From JACIYW01 sp014359745 (GTDB lineage Bacteria; Pseudomonadota; Alphaproteobacteria; Rhodobacterales; Rhodobacteraceae): 64,000 bases of DNA. The notes beneath the pieces are model-generated. The model ran no database searches and was not told the origin of the DNA. It was given only the letters and a program-made list of their open reading frames with translations. How positions within the stretch are numbered: position 1 is the stretch's first letter; every line of letters begins with the position of its first letter. The position numbers and the translations under genes were made by a program. Shown piece by piece: positions 25,006-33,724 of the stretch. The stretch covers positions 128,398-192,397 of the forward strand of contig JBNPWE010000006.1 of assembly GCA_050433985.1 (NCBI GenBank). The letters run 5' to 3'.

Positions 25006-25871
25006 GCCTTCTGATGATGCGCGCCGCCATTCTGGCGCAAGGTGGCGATACGGCCCCGCCGGTGGACATCGGCTCTGTCTGGCAACTCGACGCGACGCGG
25101 CGCCCTCCGGGCTACACGCTGTCTGATGGCAACCAGACCGCCGTGAACACCTCGGGCGGGACCAATTACATGCGCTGGGTGCCCAGTGCCAAGGCCATCC
25201 TGCCCTCGGACGGGCGGCGCTATTGGGAAGTGCTCTGCGCAGCCAGCGGAGCCACCAATTTCGACGGCTACGTGGGCGTCGTCTCGGCGGCGCAGCGTGA
25301 AGAGTTCAATACCGGCAACAACCCGATCACGCTGGGCTCCATCGGCTATCGCGGCAACGGCACCCTCTGGTCGTCGAACAACACTGTGGCCGAGCAGCGC
25401 CTGACTGGCCTGCCCACCTTCGGCGCGGGCGACGTGCTGATGTTCGTCCTGGACCCGGCCACAGCGCGCCTCTGGATCGGCAGAAACGGCGTCTGGCGCG
25501 ACGATCCGGTGAGTGGGGCCGCAACCTGGACGGCGGCACAGAGCACGGCCTTCTATCCACAGGTCCAGGGGCGCAATTCTGGTGACGGCGGCACGCTGCG
25601 CTCGCAGCCCTCGCAGTTCAGCTACCCGGTGCCGCCCGGGGTGCTGCCGCTCGGCTACGAGCACCCCGACCTGCGCGTCTTCGAGGCGCATGCCTTCATC
25701 GAGCTTGCCTGGGACAAGGACCTCAGCGTCGGCGAGCTGGAGGCCTGGTTTGATCTCGGCGGCGGCACGCGTCTGACCTCGGGCGGCGTCTCGATCTTCC
25801 TCGATCACGGCGGGGGCACGTCCCTCACCGCCGCCCAATCCGCCCTCTACATCGAAGTGGAACTGCCATGA
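25002..25871 (+). CDS. Tail fibre-associated protein with SPRY-like domain
   Basis: A 289-residue protein. Residues about 25-190 look like a SPRY/concanavalin-type beta sandwich: GYVGVVSAAQREEF, SIGYRGNGTLWSSNN, then GAGDVLMFVLDPATARLWIG with RNGVWRDDP, the usual SPRY order. The C-terminal 90 residues are a separate beta-rich segment. It is placed among tail fibre genes and is probably part of the adsorption apparatus, with a ligand-binding role. The start is an ATG in an ATGA overlap with the DUF2793 gene, and its stop overlaps the next gene likewise. Confidence 0.7.
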   Translation: MSLLMMRAAILAQGGDTAPPVDIGSVWQLDATRRPPGYTLSDGNQTAVNTSGGTNYMRWVPSAKAILPSDGRRYWEVLCAASGATNFDGYVGVVSAAQREEFNTGNNPITLGSIGYRGNGTLWSSNNTVAEQRLTGLPTFGAGDVLMFVLDPATARLWIGRNGVWRDDPVSGAATWTAAQSTAFYPQVQGRNSGDGGTLRSQPSQFSYPVPPGVLPLGYEHPDLRVFEAHAFIELAWDKDLSVGELEAWFDLGGGTRLTSGGVSIFLDHGGGTSLTAAQSALYIEVELP

Positions 25872-26866
25872 GTTACATCCTGCATCTGGGCCATCAGCCC
25901 ACCGACATCGCCGGCATCTCGGGGCTTCTGAACACCACCGCCGGAGGGTTCGACCCGACGCTCGACGTGAACGCGATCCGGCACGTCGGCTTCAACACCT
26001 ATTCCGCGCCTTTCTCCTTCTCGGTTCCGGAACCCGTGGGCGATCTCTGGCTGGGGTTCCGCTATGTGCCGCCCAATGCGGACGCCAACAGCATCAACCG
26101 CGCCGAGGCGAGCTTTCTGGAATTCTACAGCGCCACCAACGTGCTGCTGGCTCAGATCAAGCCGATCACGACGACCAACCGCTATCACGCCATCGCGGCT
26201 GGCGACACCAGCGTGCAGGGCAGCTCCTCCTACACCGCCCCCAACGGTCAGCCGCAATGGATCGACGTGCGGGTGGCGGTCGGTGCCGAGATCACCATCG
26301 AGTTCTATGTCGAGGGCGTGCTGCAATCAACGGCCACCGCCGCGAACGCGAATGGAAAGGGCAAGCCGCGCCATGTGGTCTTTGCCAACACCGCGCTCCA
26401 TGGGATTTCCACGAACCGCACCTGGTACTACGCCCATATCGCGGCCCTCGACGGGGTCTCGACCATCGGGCGGCGTTTCGTGCGCCGCAGCCCCAATGCC
26501 ATCGCCAGCTTCAACCAGATGGTGGGCAGCATCGATGCGCTGCGCGATGGCGACATCGCCACCCGCGTCGCCAGCACGGCAGCGGGGCAGCGCATGTCCT
26601 TCTCTCTGACTGGCCCGACCGGGCCCGCCTCGGTCTCGGCCATCGCGGGCGTGCATCTCAAGCAGATCGCGCAGGCGGGCACGGTTGGTCCCGACGCCAC
26701 GGCGGGCTTCCTGCGCATGGGCGGGGTCAACCACGATGCCGCCCCCGAGACCGTGCCGGACCTCGCACCCAAGCCCGTCTATTCAAGCTGGGCGGTGAAC
26801 CCGGTCGATGCGAGCCCTTGGGACGCGATGACCTTGCCCAACGAGGTCGGGATCCTGTCCGCATGA
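25868..26866 (+). CDS. Phage tail fibre-region protein, beta-rich, function unknown
   Basis: A 332-residue protein not assigned to a named family. The N-terminal 200 residues look like a jelly-roll/concanavalin-type sandwich (HVGFNTYSAPFSFSVPEPVG; EITIEFYVEGVLQSTATAAN). The rest contains GRRFVRRSPNAIASFNQMVG and ends in a polar segment. Position after the DUF2793 and SPRY-like proteins suggests a fibre or adhesin component. Four-base overlaps on both sides place it in the tail operon. Confidence 0.68.
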   Translation: MSYILHLGHQPTDIAGISGLLNTTAGGFDPTLDVNAIRHVGFNTYSAPFSFSVPEPVGDLWLGFRYVPPNADANSINRAEASFLEFYSATNVLLAQIKPITTTNRYHAIAAGDTSVQGSSSYTAPNGQPQWIDVRVAVGAEITIEFYVEGVLQSTATAANANGKGKPRHVVFANTALHGISTNRTWYYAHIAALDGVSTIGRRFVRRSPNAIASFNQMVGSIDALRDGDIATRVASTAAGQRMSFSLTGPTGPASVSAIAGVHLKQIAQAGTVGPDATAGFLRMGGVNHDAAPETVPDLAPKPVYSSWAVNPVDASPWDAMTLPNEVGILSA

Positions 26867-27153
26867 GCCCGCGCCGTTCAGGTGAGGGCCATGTCCGCAT
26901 GCCCGATGCCGAGTTCGAGGAACTGCTGGCACGCGCGGCGGAAGAAGGTGCCAAGCGCGCGCTCGCGGATGCCGGGCTCGACGGCGAGGAGGCCGCGATG
27001 GACGTCCGCGACCTGCGCGCGCTGCTCGACTGCATCCGCTTCGTGCGCCGCACAGCCGTACAGACCACGGTCCATCTCGTCACCACCGGCATCATCCTCG
27101 CGCTGCTCGCGGGCATCGCGCTGAAGCTCAAGATCTTCGGTCCGGGCGGCTGA
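26863..27153 (+). CDS. DUF6127-like small membrane protein (holin candidate)
   Basis: A 96-residue protein. Residues 1-60 are charged and helical (DAEFEELLARAAEEGAKRAL), followed by one transmembrane helix at about residues 68-88 (TTVHLVTTGIILALLAGIAL) and a short Lys/Gly tail. It lies immediately before the endolysin gene, so a holin or antiholin role is plausible, though one-helix proteins of this DUF6127-like family are not proven holins. ATGA overlap with the preceding tail gene. Confidence 0.7.
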   Translation: MSPRRSGEGHVRMPDAEFEELLARAAEEGAKRALADAGLDGEEAAMDVRDLRALLDCIRFVRRTAVQTTVHLVTTGIILALLAGIALKLKIFGPGG

Positions 27154-27205
27154 GCGCCAACCGGGTCGTCCCGCGACATAACCCCATCCCCGGAAACCAC
27201 GCCAA

Positions 27206-27227
27206 CCCGCAGTCGCGTCACTGCGGG
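27206..27227 (+). other. Hairpin between tail and lysis genes
   Basis: CCCGCAGT and ACTGCGGG form a perfect 8-base stem around a 6-base loop (CGCGTC) in the 109-base gap before the endolysin gene. No T-run follows directly, although GTCTTGTCGT comes soon after. It may be an inefficient terminator separating tail and lysis expression. Confidence 0.5.
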
Positions 27228-27262
27228 CGGGTCTTGTCGTCCCTTCCCAAAGGAATTCACCC

Positions 27263-27943
27263 ATGTCCGATCCCATTCGCACCTTCCGCCATTTCCGCGA
27301 TGTTCCGCAGAACCTCTGGCGCTGGCCGAACTTCTCGCCCGCCGAAATCGCCTGTCGTGGCACGGGGCAGATCAAGCTGCACCCGGAAGCGCTCGACAAG
27401 CTGCAGGCGCTACGCGACCGGCTCGGCAAGCCGCTGATCGTGCGGTCTGCCTATCGCAGCCCCGAACACAATCGTGCGGTCGGCGGCGCGACCCGGTCGA
27501 AGCACCTCGACGGCGCCGCCTTCGACATCGCCATGGCGAACCACGACCCGGTGGCCTTTGAGGCTGCGGCGCGCGAGGTCGGGTTCCTCGGCTTCGGCTT
27601 CTACCCGCGCTCGGGGTTCATCCATGTCGACCTCGGCCCCGCACGGCAGTGGGGCGAGCGGTTTCCGGTTCGAGCGACTGCCTTCGCCGAAGAAGCTCCG
27701 CCTGCACGCGAAGTGCTGGCCGACAGCCGTACCATGAAGGGTGGCGGGGCGGCCGGAGTGGCGACGCTGGGCGCGGCGGGCGTAGAGGTGGCGCAGAGCG
27801 TCCTCGCCGAGACTCAGACCGCGATCCTGCCGCTCGTGCCGTATCTCGACACGTTGCGCTGGGTGTTCATCGCCGTCGCTCTTGGCGGCATCGCGGTGAC
27901 GATCTATGCCCGGCTCGATGACTGGCGCCGGGGGCAGCGATGA
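27263..27943 (+). CDS. Peptidase M15A endolysin with C-terminal membrane anchor
   Basis: A 226-residue lytic peptidase. Residues about 20-130 are a peptidase M15A domain with the zinc-binding pattern SKHLDGAAFD (His81, Asp88) and a second His at 121 (FIHVDLG), plus the RSAYRSPEHN segment. It should cut peptide cross-links in peptidoglycan. The C-terminal part carries a hydrophobic helix at about residues 195-213 (WVFIAVALGGIAVTIYA), so the enzyme is probably anchored to the inner membrane. It overlaps the spanin gene by four bases. Confidence 0.85.
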   Translation: MSDPIRTFRHFRDVPQNLWRWPNFSPAEIACRGTGQIKLHPEALDKLQALRDRLGKPLIVRSAYRSPEHNRAVGGATRSKHLDGAAFDIAMANHDPVAFEAAAREVGFLGFGFYPRSGFIHVDLGPARQWGERFPVRATAFAEEAPPAREVLADSRTMKGGGAAGVATLGAAGVEVAQSVLAETQTAILPLVPYLDTLRWVFIAVALGGIAVTIYARLDDWRRGQR

Positions 27944-28197
27944 TTGCCGGGCTCCTAACCGGGATCGCCGCCAGACCATGGATTCGGGCGGCCCTGCGCT
28001 ACGGCGCCATCGTCCTCGCCTTGCTCCTGTTCCTGCTTTCGCTTCGGCGCTCCGGGGAGCGAGCGGGACGCCTCACCGAACGCCTTGAAACCATGGAGAA
28101 GGCCAATGACGTCCAACGTCGGATGCTGGAAGCGGCGGCTCGCCGTCCTCGCGATCGCGACGATCTCGCTGACAGGCTGCGCGACGGTCTCTTCTGA
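27940..28197 (+). CDS. Rz-like inner-membrane spanin subunit
   Basis: An 85-residue protein with one N-terminal transmembrane helix (about residues 20-37, YGAIVLALLLFLLSL) and a charged coiled-coil remainder (GRLTERLETMEKANDVQRRM). This is the layout of an i-spanin. A second reading frame with a lipoprotein signal starts inside its 3' half at 28106, as in lambda Rz/Rz1. Together they would fuse inner and outer membranes at the end of lysis. Confidence 0.75.
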   Translation: MIAGLLTGIAARPWIRAALRYGAIVLALLLFLLSLRRSGERAGRLTERLETMEKANDVQRRMLEAAARRPRDRDDLADRLRDGLF

Positions 28198-28390
28198 CGT
28201 CGAGGGCCTGGCGGCGTGCCCACCGGTCGTCGAGTACAGCGAGGACTTCCAGGAATCGGCGGCAGAGGAACTGGTTCTGCTGCCGGAAGGCTCGGCAATC
28301 ATGGAGATGCTGAGCGACTATGCCGTGATGCGGGAGCAGGCGCGGACGTGCGATGGCCGAGGATCTTCGCTCGCGCCCGGGCTTCACCGG
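28106..28390 (+). pseudogene. Rz1-like outer-membrane spanin lipoprotein, 3' end disrupted
   Basis: The frame starts with ATG inside the Rz-like gene and encodes a lipoprotein signal: a basic start (WKRRLAVLAIATISLTGCAT) with the lipobox LTGC at about residue 25. Residues up to about 90 are coherent (YSEDFQESAAEELVLLPEGS; MREQARTC). No stop appears where such proteins usually end; the frame instead runs on to 28933, antisense to the DUF411 gene. This marks the point where prophage A sequence ends and the metal island begins. The protein may still be made with a long aberrant tail. The 3' coordinate given is approximate. Confidence 0.6.
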
Positions 28391-28402
28391 CACCCCACCG
28401 TG

Positions 28403-28882
28403 TCAGGCAGCCTCGTATTTGGTGTACACCTCGGTGCTGCCGTCATGAAGGATGAGGAACACGTCGTAAGCCTCGCGTTCGCTCTCCGGCCCCATGCCGG
28501 GGGAACCGTAGGGCATGCCCGGAACGGCCAGACCCACGGCGTTGGGACGCTCGGCCAGCAGCCGCCGGATATCAGCGGCCGGCACATGGCCCTCGATCAT
28601 GTAGCCCTCGACTTGGCCGGTGTGACAGGAGACCATCTCTTGCGGGATGCCATTGTCGGACTTGTAGCGCATCAGCAGCGTGCCCATGCTCGCCTCGGTC
28701 GTGACGGTGAAGCCATCACCCTCCAGGATCTCGATCCAAGTGGAACAGCAGCCGCAATTCGGGTCCTTCAGGACGTGGATCGACGGTCCTCCGGACTGGG
28801 CCAGCGAAAGCCGGGGCAGTCCGGCAAGCAGGACGGCGCTGCCGATCAGCAGGCCGCGTCGGGTGAGGGTGTCTTGTGTCAT
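28403..28882 (-). CDS. DUF411 family metal-binding protein, Tat-type signal
   Basis: A 159-residue exported protein. Residues 1-30 form a signal with a twin-arginine-like TRRGLLIGSA and a cleavage region near LAQSGG. The mature part has the DUF411 pattern: KDPNCGCCSTWIEIL with three cysteines, then SCHTGQVEGYMIEGHVPAAD, then AVGLAVPGMPYGSPGM. DUF411 proteins accompany copper-resistance genes and probably bind copper in the periplasm. It is the last gene of the copper operon, 31 bases after the ATPase. The ATG at 28882 begins the signal; an upstream in-frame ATG exists at 28894. Confidence 0.85.
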   Translation of the reverse strand: MTQDTLTRRGLLIGSAVLLAGLPRLSLAQSGGPSIHVLKDPNCGCCSTWIEILEGDGFTVTTEASMGTLLMRYKSDNGIPQEMVSCHTGQVEGYMIEGHVPAADIRRLLAERPNAVGLAVPGMPYGSPGMGPESEREAYDVFLILHDGSTEVYTKYEAA

Positions 28883-28913
28883 GTCGTTCTCCATGGGTTG
28901 AAGTCAGGTGCGC

Positions 28914-31247
28914 TCAGAGGTCGATCCGCCTGAGCCGCAGCGCGTTCGTGATGACCGAGACCGACGAGAGGCTCATCGCCGCCGCCGCGATCATCGGCGA
29001 GAGCAGGAGGCCGGTCAGGGGATAGAGCACCCCCGCGGCAACGGGCACGCCCGCGGCGTTGTAGACGAAGGCGAAGAACAGGTTCTGCTTGATGTTCCTG
29101 AGCGTCGCCACGGCCAGTTTCCGTGCGCGGACAAGCCCCACGAGATCGCCGCGCATGAGCGTGATCCCGGCACTTTCCACGGCCACGTCGGCGCCGGTGC
29201 TCATGGCGATGCCGACGTCCGCGGCCGCGAGCGCAGGAGCGTCGTTCACGCCATCACCGGCCATGGCGACCGACTTGCCCTTGGCGCGCAGCTCCTCGAC
29301 CAGCTTCTGCTTGTCCTCCGGCAGGACGCCTGCGCGGACCTCGTCGATGCCGAGCTTCAACGCCACCGCCTCGGCCGTGCGCCGGTTGTCGCCGGTTGCC
29401 ATGATGATGGTGAGACCCAGCGCGTGCAGATCGCGGATCGCCGCTTCGGTCGTCTCCTTGATCGGGTCGGCCACGGCGACGATCCCTGCGAGCGTTCCAT
29501 CCACGGCGACGAACATCGCCGTCTTGCCGTCCGCGCGGAGCGTGTCGGCCTCCGCCTCGGCCTCGTCCGTCGAAAGCCCGAGGTCCGTCATCATCGCCGC
29601 ATTGCCAAGCGCGACCCTGCGGCCCGCGACGGTGCCGTGCACGCCCTTGCCGGTGACCGCCTCGAAGTCCTCCGCAGTCCCGAGCGACAGGCTGCGGTCC
29701 TTCGCCCCGGCCACGATCGCTTCGGCGAGCGGATGCTCCGACCCGCGCTCGAGCGCAGCGGCAAGGCCCAGCACCTCCGCCTCGTCGCCATCAAGCGCGA
29801 CCACATCGGTCAGTCGCGGCTTGCCCTCGGTCAACGTGCCGGTCTTGTCGACGATCACCGTATCGACCCGCGCCATGCGTTCCAGGGCCTCGGCATCCTT
29901 GATCAAGACGCCCGCCTGCGCGCCCCGGCCGGCGGCCGTGGTGATGGAGATCGGCGTGGCGAGCCCCAGCGCGCATGGGCAGGCGATGATCAGGACCGAA
30001 ACGGCCGAGGCGATCGCGAAGGCCAGCGCAGGCTCGGGCCCGGCCCAGAGCCAGATGCCGAAGGCAATGATGGCTATCACAACGACGGTCGGCACGAAGA
30101 TCGACGACACCTTGTCCGCGAGCCCCTGGATCGGCGCCCGCGACCGCCGGGCGCCGGCGACCATCTCTACGATCTGCGACAGCACCGTGTCCGCGCCGAC
30201 CTGGGTCGCGCGCACCGCCAGCGTGCCGTTCTTGTTGATCGTGCCACCGGTGACGCGGTCGCCCTCGACCTTCTCCACCGGCACCGGCTCGCCCGTGATC
30301 ATGCTCTCGTCGACCGACGATCGGCCCTCGACCACCTCGCCGTCCACCGGCACGCTGTCTCCGGGCCGGACCCTCAAAAGGTCGCCCTCGACGATGTTCT
30401 CGAGCGGGGCGTCGTATTCCGACCCGTCGGGCAGGATGCGCCGAGCGGTCTTGGGCGCGAGGTCCAAGAGCGCCCGGATCGCGTCGCCCGTCCGCTCCCG
30501 CGCACGCAGCTCCAGCACCTGACCGACGAAGATCAGCGCCACGATGACAACGGCCGCCTCGTAGTACGTACCGACGCCGTGGCCCATCCGGTACTGCTCG
30601 GGGAACACGCCCGGCGCGAAGGTCGCGACCAGCGAGTAGAGATACGCGGCACCGACCCCGAGCGAGATCAGCGTCCACATGTTCGGCGAGACATTGCGGA
30701 TCGAGTCGATCCCGCGCCGGAAGAATGGCAGCGCGGCCCAGAGGATGATGGGCGTGGCCAGGATGAACTCCAGGTAGGTGGCCACCCGGTGCCCGATCCA
30801 GTCGCGCACCGGCAAGGCCACCAGCTCGCCCATCGTCAGGATGACCAGCGGCACGGCCGCCGCCGCCGAGATCCACATGCGTCGCGTGAAATCGACGAGC
30901 TCGTGGCTCGGCTCGTCCGACGGCACCATGGGTTCCAGAGCCATGCCGCAGATCGGGCAGCTCCCCGGCTCGTCACGCACGATCTCGGGGTGCATCGGGC
31001 AGGTGTATTGCGTGCCGGGCTGGGCCTTCTGTCCGGCCTTCTTCGCGTTGCCGGAGGCGTAGAAGTACGGATCGGCGTCGAACTTCTCCTGGCACCCGGC
31101 GGAGCAGAAGTGGAACGTCTCGCCGCCGTAGTCGCGCGTCCGCGCGCCCTCCTTGATCTCGACCTGCATCCCGCAGACTGGGTCGGTCGCGGTCTTTGCG
31201 CCGGTTTTGGTGTCGGAGGTAGCGTGATGGTGATGATGGTTGGCCAT
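28914..31247 (-). CDS. Copper-translocating P1B-type ATPase with YHS domain
   Basis: A 777-residue heavy-metal P-type ATPase. The N-terminus has a His run (ANHHHHHATSD), a YHS domain (DPVCGMQVEIKEGA; FHFCSAGCQEKF) and a heavy-metal-binding domain (YTCPMHPEIV; GSCPICGMALEP). The core contains the membrane CPC motif (ACPCALGLATP), the phosphorylated DKTGTLTEG, an HPLAEA motif, and TGDNRRT/GDGVNDAPAL. Together these indicate copper export from the cytoplasm. An upstream in-frame extension lacks conserved sequence, so the ATG before the His run was chosen. Operon position: between the APC permease and DUF411. Confidence 0.9.
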   Translation of the reverse strand: MANHHHHHATSDTKTGAKTATDPVCGMQVEIKEGARTRDYGGETFHFCSAGCQEKFDADPYFYASGNAKKAGQKAQPGTQYTCPMHPEIVRDEPGSCPICGMALEPMVPSDEPSHELVDFTRRMWISAAAAVPLVILTMGELVALPVRDWIGHRVATYLEFILATPIILWAALPFFRRGIDSIRNVSPNMWTLISLGVGAAYLYSLVATFAPGVFPEQYRMGHGVGTYYEAAVVIVALIFVGQVLELRARERTGDAIRALLDLAPKTARRILPDGSEYDAPLENIVEGDLLRVRPGDSVPVDGEVVEGRSSVDESMITGEPVPVEKVEGDRVTGGTINKNGTLAVRATQVGADTVLSQIVEMVAGARRSRAPIQGLADKVSSIFVPTVVVIAIIAFGIWLWAGPEPALAFAIASAVSVLIIACPCALGLATPISITTAAGRGAQAGVLIKDAEALERMARVDTVIVDKTGTLTEGKPRLTDVVALDGDEAEVLGLAAALERGSEHPLAEAIVAGAKDRSLSLGTAEDFEAVTGKGVHGTVAGRRVALGNAAMMTDLGLSTDEAEAEADTLRADGKTAMFVAVDGTLAGIVAVADPIKETTEAAIRDLHALGLTIIMATGDNRRTAEAVALKLGIDEVRAGVLPEDKQKLVEELRAKGKSVAMAGDGVNDAPALAAADVGIAMSTGADVAVESAGITLMRGDLVGLVRARKLAVATLRNIKQNLFFAFVYNAAGVPVAAGVLYPLTGLLLSPMIAAAAMSLSSVSVITNALRLRRIDL

Positions 31248-31296
31248 GGATTGATGTCCTTTCTGTCCCGGTGTGCGGCCTCCAGTCGTTGGAAGG

Positions 31297-32649
31297 TCAA
31301 GAGGTGGGCTCGTGTCTTTCTTCTTGTGCGGAATGGTGGCTGCCATGCGCCGGTTCGTGCGATGGCGGGTTGAGCGCGAGGAAGATGCGCTCGAACAGGA
31401 AAACGGCGGTCATGCCGGCGATCGCGATGACGACGATCAGCGGGTCGCTCTGCCATTTGAGCGCGGCGAAGGCCGCAAGGACCACCGCGTCCAGTCCGAT
31501 CGCCGTCAGCAGGACCCATCCATGCGCGCCGATCTCCTCCCGCAGAGTCCGCCAGACACCCCAGTGGATCAGGATGTCCATCACGAGGTAGAAAAAGGCG
31601 CCAAGCGAGGCGATCCGGCTGAGGTCGAAGAAGATCGTCAGCGCGCTGGCGATCACCACCGTATAGACGAGCGTATGGTCGCGGATCGTGCCCGGCATAC
31701 CGAAATGGCTGTGCGGGATCAGCTTCATGTCGGTCAGCATGGCCAGCATCCGCGACACAGCGAAGATGCTGGCGATCACGCCCGAGGCGGTCGCGACCAG
31801 TGCGAGCGCGACTGTCAGGTAGAAGCCGATCCGCCCGAGGGCGGGCTCGGCCGCTTCGGCGAGCGCGTAGTCCTTTGCCGCCACGATCCGATCGAGCGGC
31901 AGGCTGGCGCCGACGGCGAAGGCGACGAGAAGGTAGGCGACGACACAGATCGCGATGGATATGATGATCGCTCGCCCGACGTTGCGGTGCGGGTCGGTGA
32001 CCTCGGCGCCGCTGTTGGTGATCGTCGTGAAGCCCTTGAAGGCCAGGATCGCGAGCGCCACCGAGGCAAGGAAGCCCGCAACCGCACCGCCATCCGCGCC
32101 TTCCGCCGCCTCGAAAGAGAAGCCGCCGGCCCAGAGCGCGGCAATGCCGAAGGCCGCGATGCCGCCCACCTTGAGGACCGCCATGAGCTGCGACAGAAGA
32201 CCCACGGAGCGGTTGCCTGCCGCATTCACGAGGTAGGCGAAGACGATGAGGCCCACGCCGATGGCAGGGACCAGCCAGCCCTCGGGCTTCAGATCGAGCC
32301 CCCGCAGGAGGTAGGTCGCAAATGTCCGCGCCACGAGGCTTTCGTTGATGACCATCGACAGCGCCATCAGCAGCGCGGCACCGGCCGCGACCGTCGTCGG
32401 ACCGTAGGCCTTGGTCAGGATCATCCCGATCCCGCCCGCAGACGGCCAGGCGTTGGACATCTTGACGTAGGTATAGGCGCTGAATCCCGTCACCACGGCG
32501 CCAGCGACGAAGGCAAGGGGGAACAAGGGACCCGCAAGTTCTGCAATCTGCCCGGTCAGTGCGAGAATGCCCGCTCCGATCATCACGCCGGTTCCCATTG
32601 CCACTGTGTCGAAGAGCGACAGGCTGTTCTTCTGATACTGCTGGGCCAT
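31297..32649 (-). CDS. APC-superfamily amino acid/polyamine permease
   Basis: A 450-residue membrane protein with about 12 hydrophobic segments. The N-terminal FDTVAMGTGVMIGAGILALT matches helix I of APC transporters (the GxGxxIGAGI pattern), and the SGAEVTDPHRNVGRAI segment matches the conserved helix VI-VII region. The His-rich C-terminus (PAHGSHHSAQEERH) is unusual and could bind metal. Such permeases are found in some alphaproteobacterial copper islands; their substrate there is not known. The start overlaps the TVP38-like gene's stop by one base (TGATG). Confidence 0.85.
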   Translation of the reverse strand: MAQQYQKNSLSLFDTVAMGTGVMIGAGILALTGQIAELAGPLFPLAFVAGAVVTGFSAYTYVKMSNAWPSAGGIGMILTKAYGPTTVAAGAALLMALSMVINESLVARTFATYLLRGLDLKPEGWLVPAIGVGLIVFAYLVNAAGNRSVGLLSQLMAVLKVGGIAAFGIAALWAGGFSFEAAEGADGGAVAGFLASVALAILAFKGFTTITNSGAEVTDPHRNVGRAIIISIAICVVAYLLVAFAVGASLPLDRIVAAKDYALAEAAEPALGRIGFYLTVALALVATASGVIASIFAVSRMLAMLTDMKLIPHSHFGMPGTIRDHTLVYTVVIASALTIFFDLSRIASLGAFFYLVMDILIHWGVWRTLREEIGAHGWVLLTAIGLDAVVLAAFAALKWQSDPLIVVIAIAGMTAVFLFERIFLALNPPSHEPAHGSHHSAQEERHEPTS

Positions 32650-33320
32650 CACTTCTTCCTTTCTGCCTTCCCTCGCGTCGCGGCCCAGATCAGCGGCAGC
32701 CCGGTCACGAGGCCGAGACCGAGGACCGCCCATGTGGCCCGGCCAAGGTCACCGCTCACCGCCTCGCCGCCGAAATGCGCCAGCAGGAAGCTCGCCGGGA
32801 TGATGCCGGCCAGTGTCGCCAGTGCGAAGCGCCAGGCATGCAGGCGGCTGAGCCCGGCGGCGTAGCTGATCATGTCGAAGGACACGAAGGGCATGAGACG
32901 GCTGGCGAACACCGTCGCCGTCAGGGCGGTCTGGGACCCCAGAAGCCCGGCATCGATCCTGTCCCCGAAGACGCGGCGGACCACGTCGTGCCCCAGAACC
33001 CGCGCAAGGCCGAAGGCGATCAACGCGCCAAGCTCGGCGCCGATCACGACCTGAACCGTGCCCCAGACATGTCCGTAGGCCGCACCCGCCGCCAGCGCGA
33101 TCGGTGCGCTCGGGATCGGGCTGGCCACGACCGCGATTGTCATGAGCGTGACGACCAGCATCGGCCCCCAGAGACCCGCGCGCGCGACCAGCGCCTCCAG
33201 TCGCTCGGGCTCGAACCAGTCCCGGACCTCGGCAAGGGCCGAAGGCGCGATGAACCACACCCCGAGCAGGACGATCCCGAGGATCGCCAGACCAGTGAGA
33301 ATGCCGGCGCGTAGGCTCAT
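32649..33320 (-). CDS. TVP38/TMEM64 (DedA-like) membrane protein
   Basis: A 223-residue inner-membrane protein with about five hydrophobic segments. Family marks are the AVVASPIPSAPIALAAGAAY loop and the FASRLMPFVSFDMISYAAGL segment with Arg and Pro, typical of the VTT (SNARE-associated Golgi) domain. Members are linked to lipid transport and membrane homeostasis. In this operon it may help keep the envelope intact under metal stress; this is an inference from position. Confidence 0.85.
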   Translation of the reverse strand: MSLRAGILTGLAILGIVLLGVWFIAPSALAEVRDWFEPERLEALVARAGLWGPMLVVTLMTIAVVASPIPSAPIALAAGAAYGHVWGTVQVVIGAELGALIAFGLARVLGHDVVRRVFGDRIDAGLLGSQTALTATVFASRLMPFVSFDMISYAAGLSRLHAWRFALATLAGIIPASFLLAHFGGEAVSGDLGRATWAVLGLGLVTGLPLIWAATRGKAERKK

Positions 33321-33321
33321 C

Positions 33322-33708
33322 TCAAACCGCCGCGACGGCCTTCGCCAGCAGGTCGCGGACCTGGCCTGCAACAGCGTGCAGCTCGGCGTTCTCGATGGCC
33401 TGCATGGACGCGACCGGGTCGATGGCGCCGACCTCCACGCCGCCCTCGACCTCCCGCAGGATGACGTTGCAGGGCAGCATTGCGCCCACCCGCGGCTCGA
33501 TCCCGATGGCCTGCCAGGCCATCTTCGGGTTACAGGCGCCGAGGATGCGATAGGCCGGCATGTCGACGTCGAGCTTCTTTTTCATAGTCGCCTTGACGTC
33601 GATCTCGGTCAGAACGCCAAAACCGTGATCCGCCAGCGCCTTTCGTGCCCGAGCGTCGACGTCGTCGATACTTGCGTCGGGGATCATGCGATTGATCGTG
33701 TAGGTCAT
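33322..33708 (-). CDS. DUF302 domain-containing protein
   Basis: A 128-residue cytoplasmic protein of the DUF302 family. It shows the typical RARKALADHGFGVLTEIDVK start, the YRILGACNPKMAWQAI segment with Cys, and GAMLPCNVILREVEGGVEVG with a second Cys. Function is not established, but the conserved cysteines and repeated association with copper and sulfur genes suggest metal or redox handling. It is co-oriented and tightly spaced within the copper operon (one base from the next gene). Confidence 0.86.
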   Translation of the reverse strand: MTYTINRMIPDASIDDVDARARKALADHGFGVLTEIDVKATMKKKLDVDMPAYRILGACNPKMAWQAIGIEPRVGAMLPCNVILREVEGGVEVGAIDPVASMQAIENAELHAVAGQVRDLLAKAVAAV

Positions 33709-33724
33709 CGCGAAATCCTTTCTC

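Noticed and set aside
28106..28933. A 275-residue lipoprotein read through from the Rz1-like start.
   Set aside because: Everything after about residue 95 is antisense to the DUF411 gene and lacks protein-like features; it was recorded instead as a disrupted spanin gene.
28908..31373. Very long plus-strand open frames (821 and 477 residues) across the copper ATPase gene.
   Set aside because: They are antisense to a gene with every P-type ATPase motif, and their translations are low-complexity Arg/Asp/Ser/Thr sequences typical of shadow frames in GC-rich DNA.
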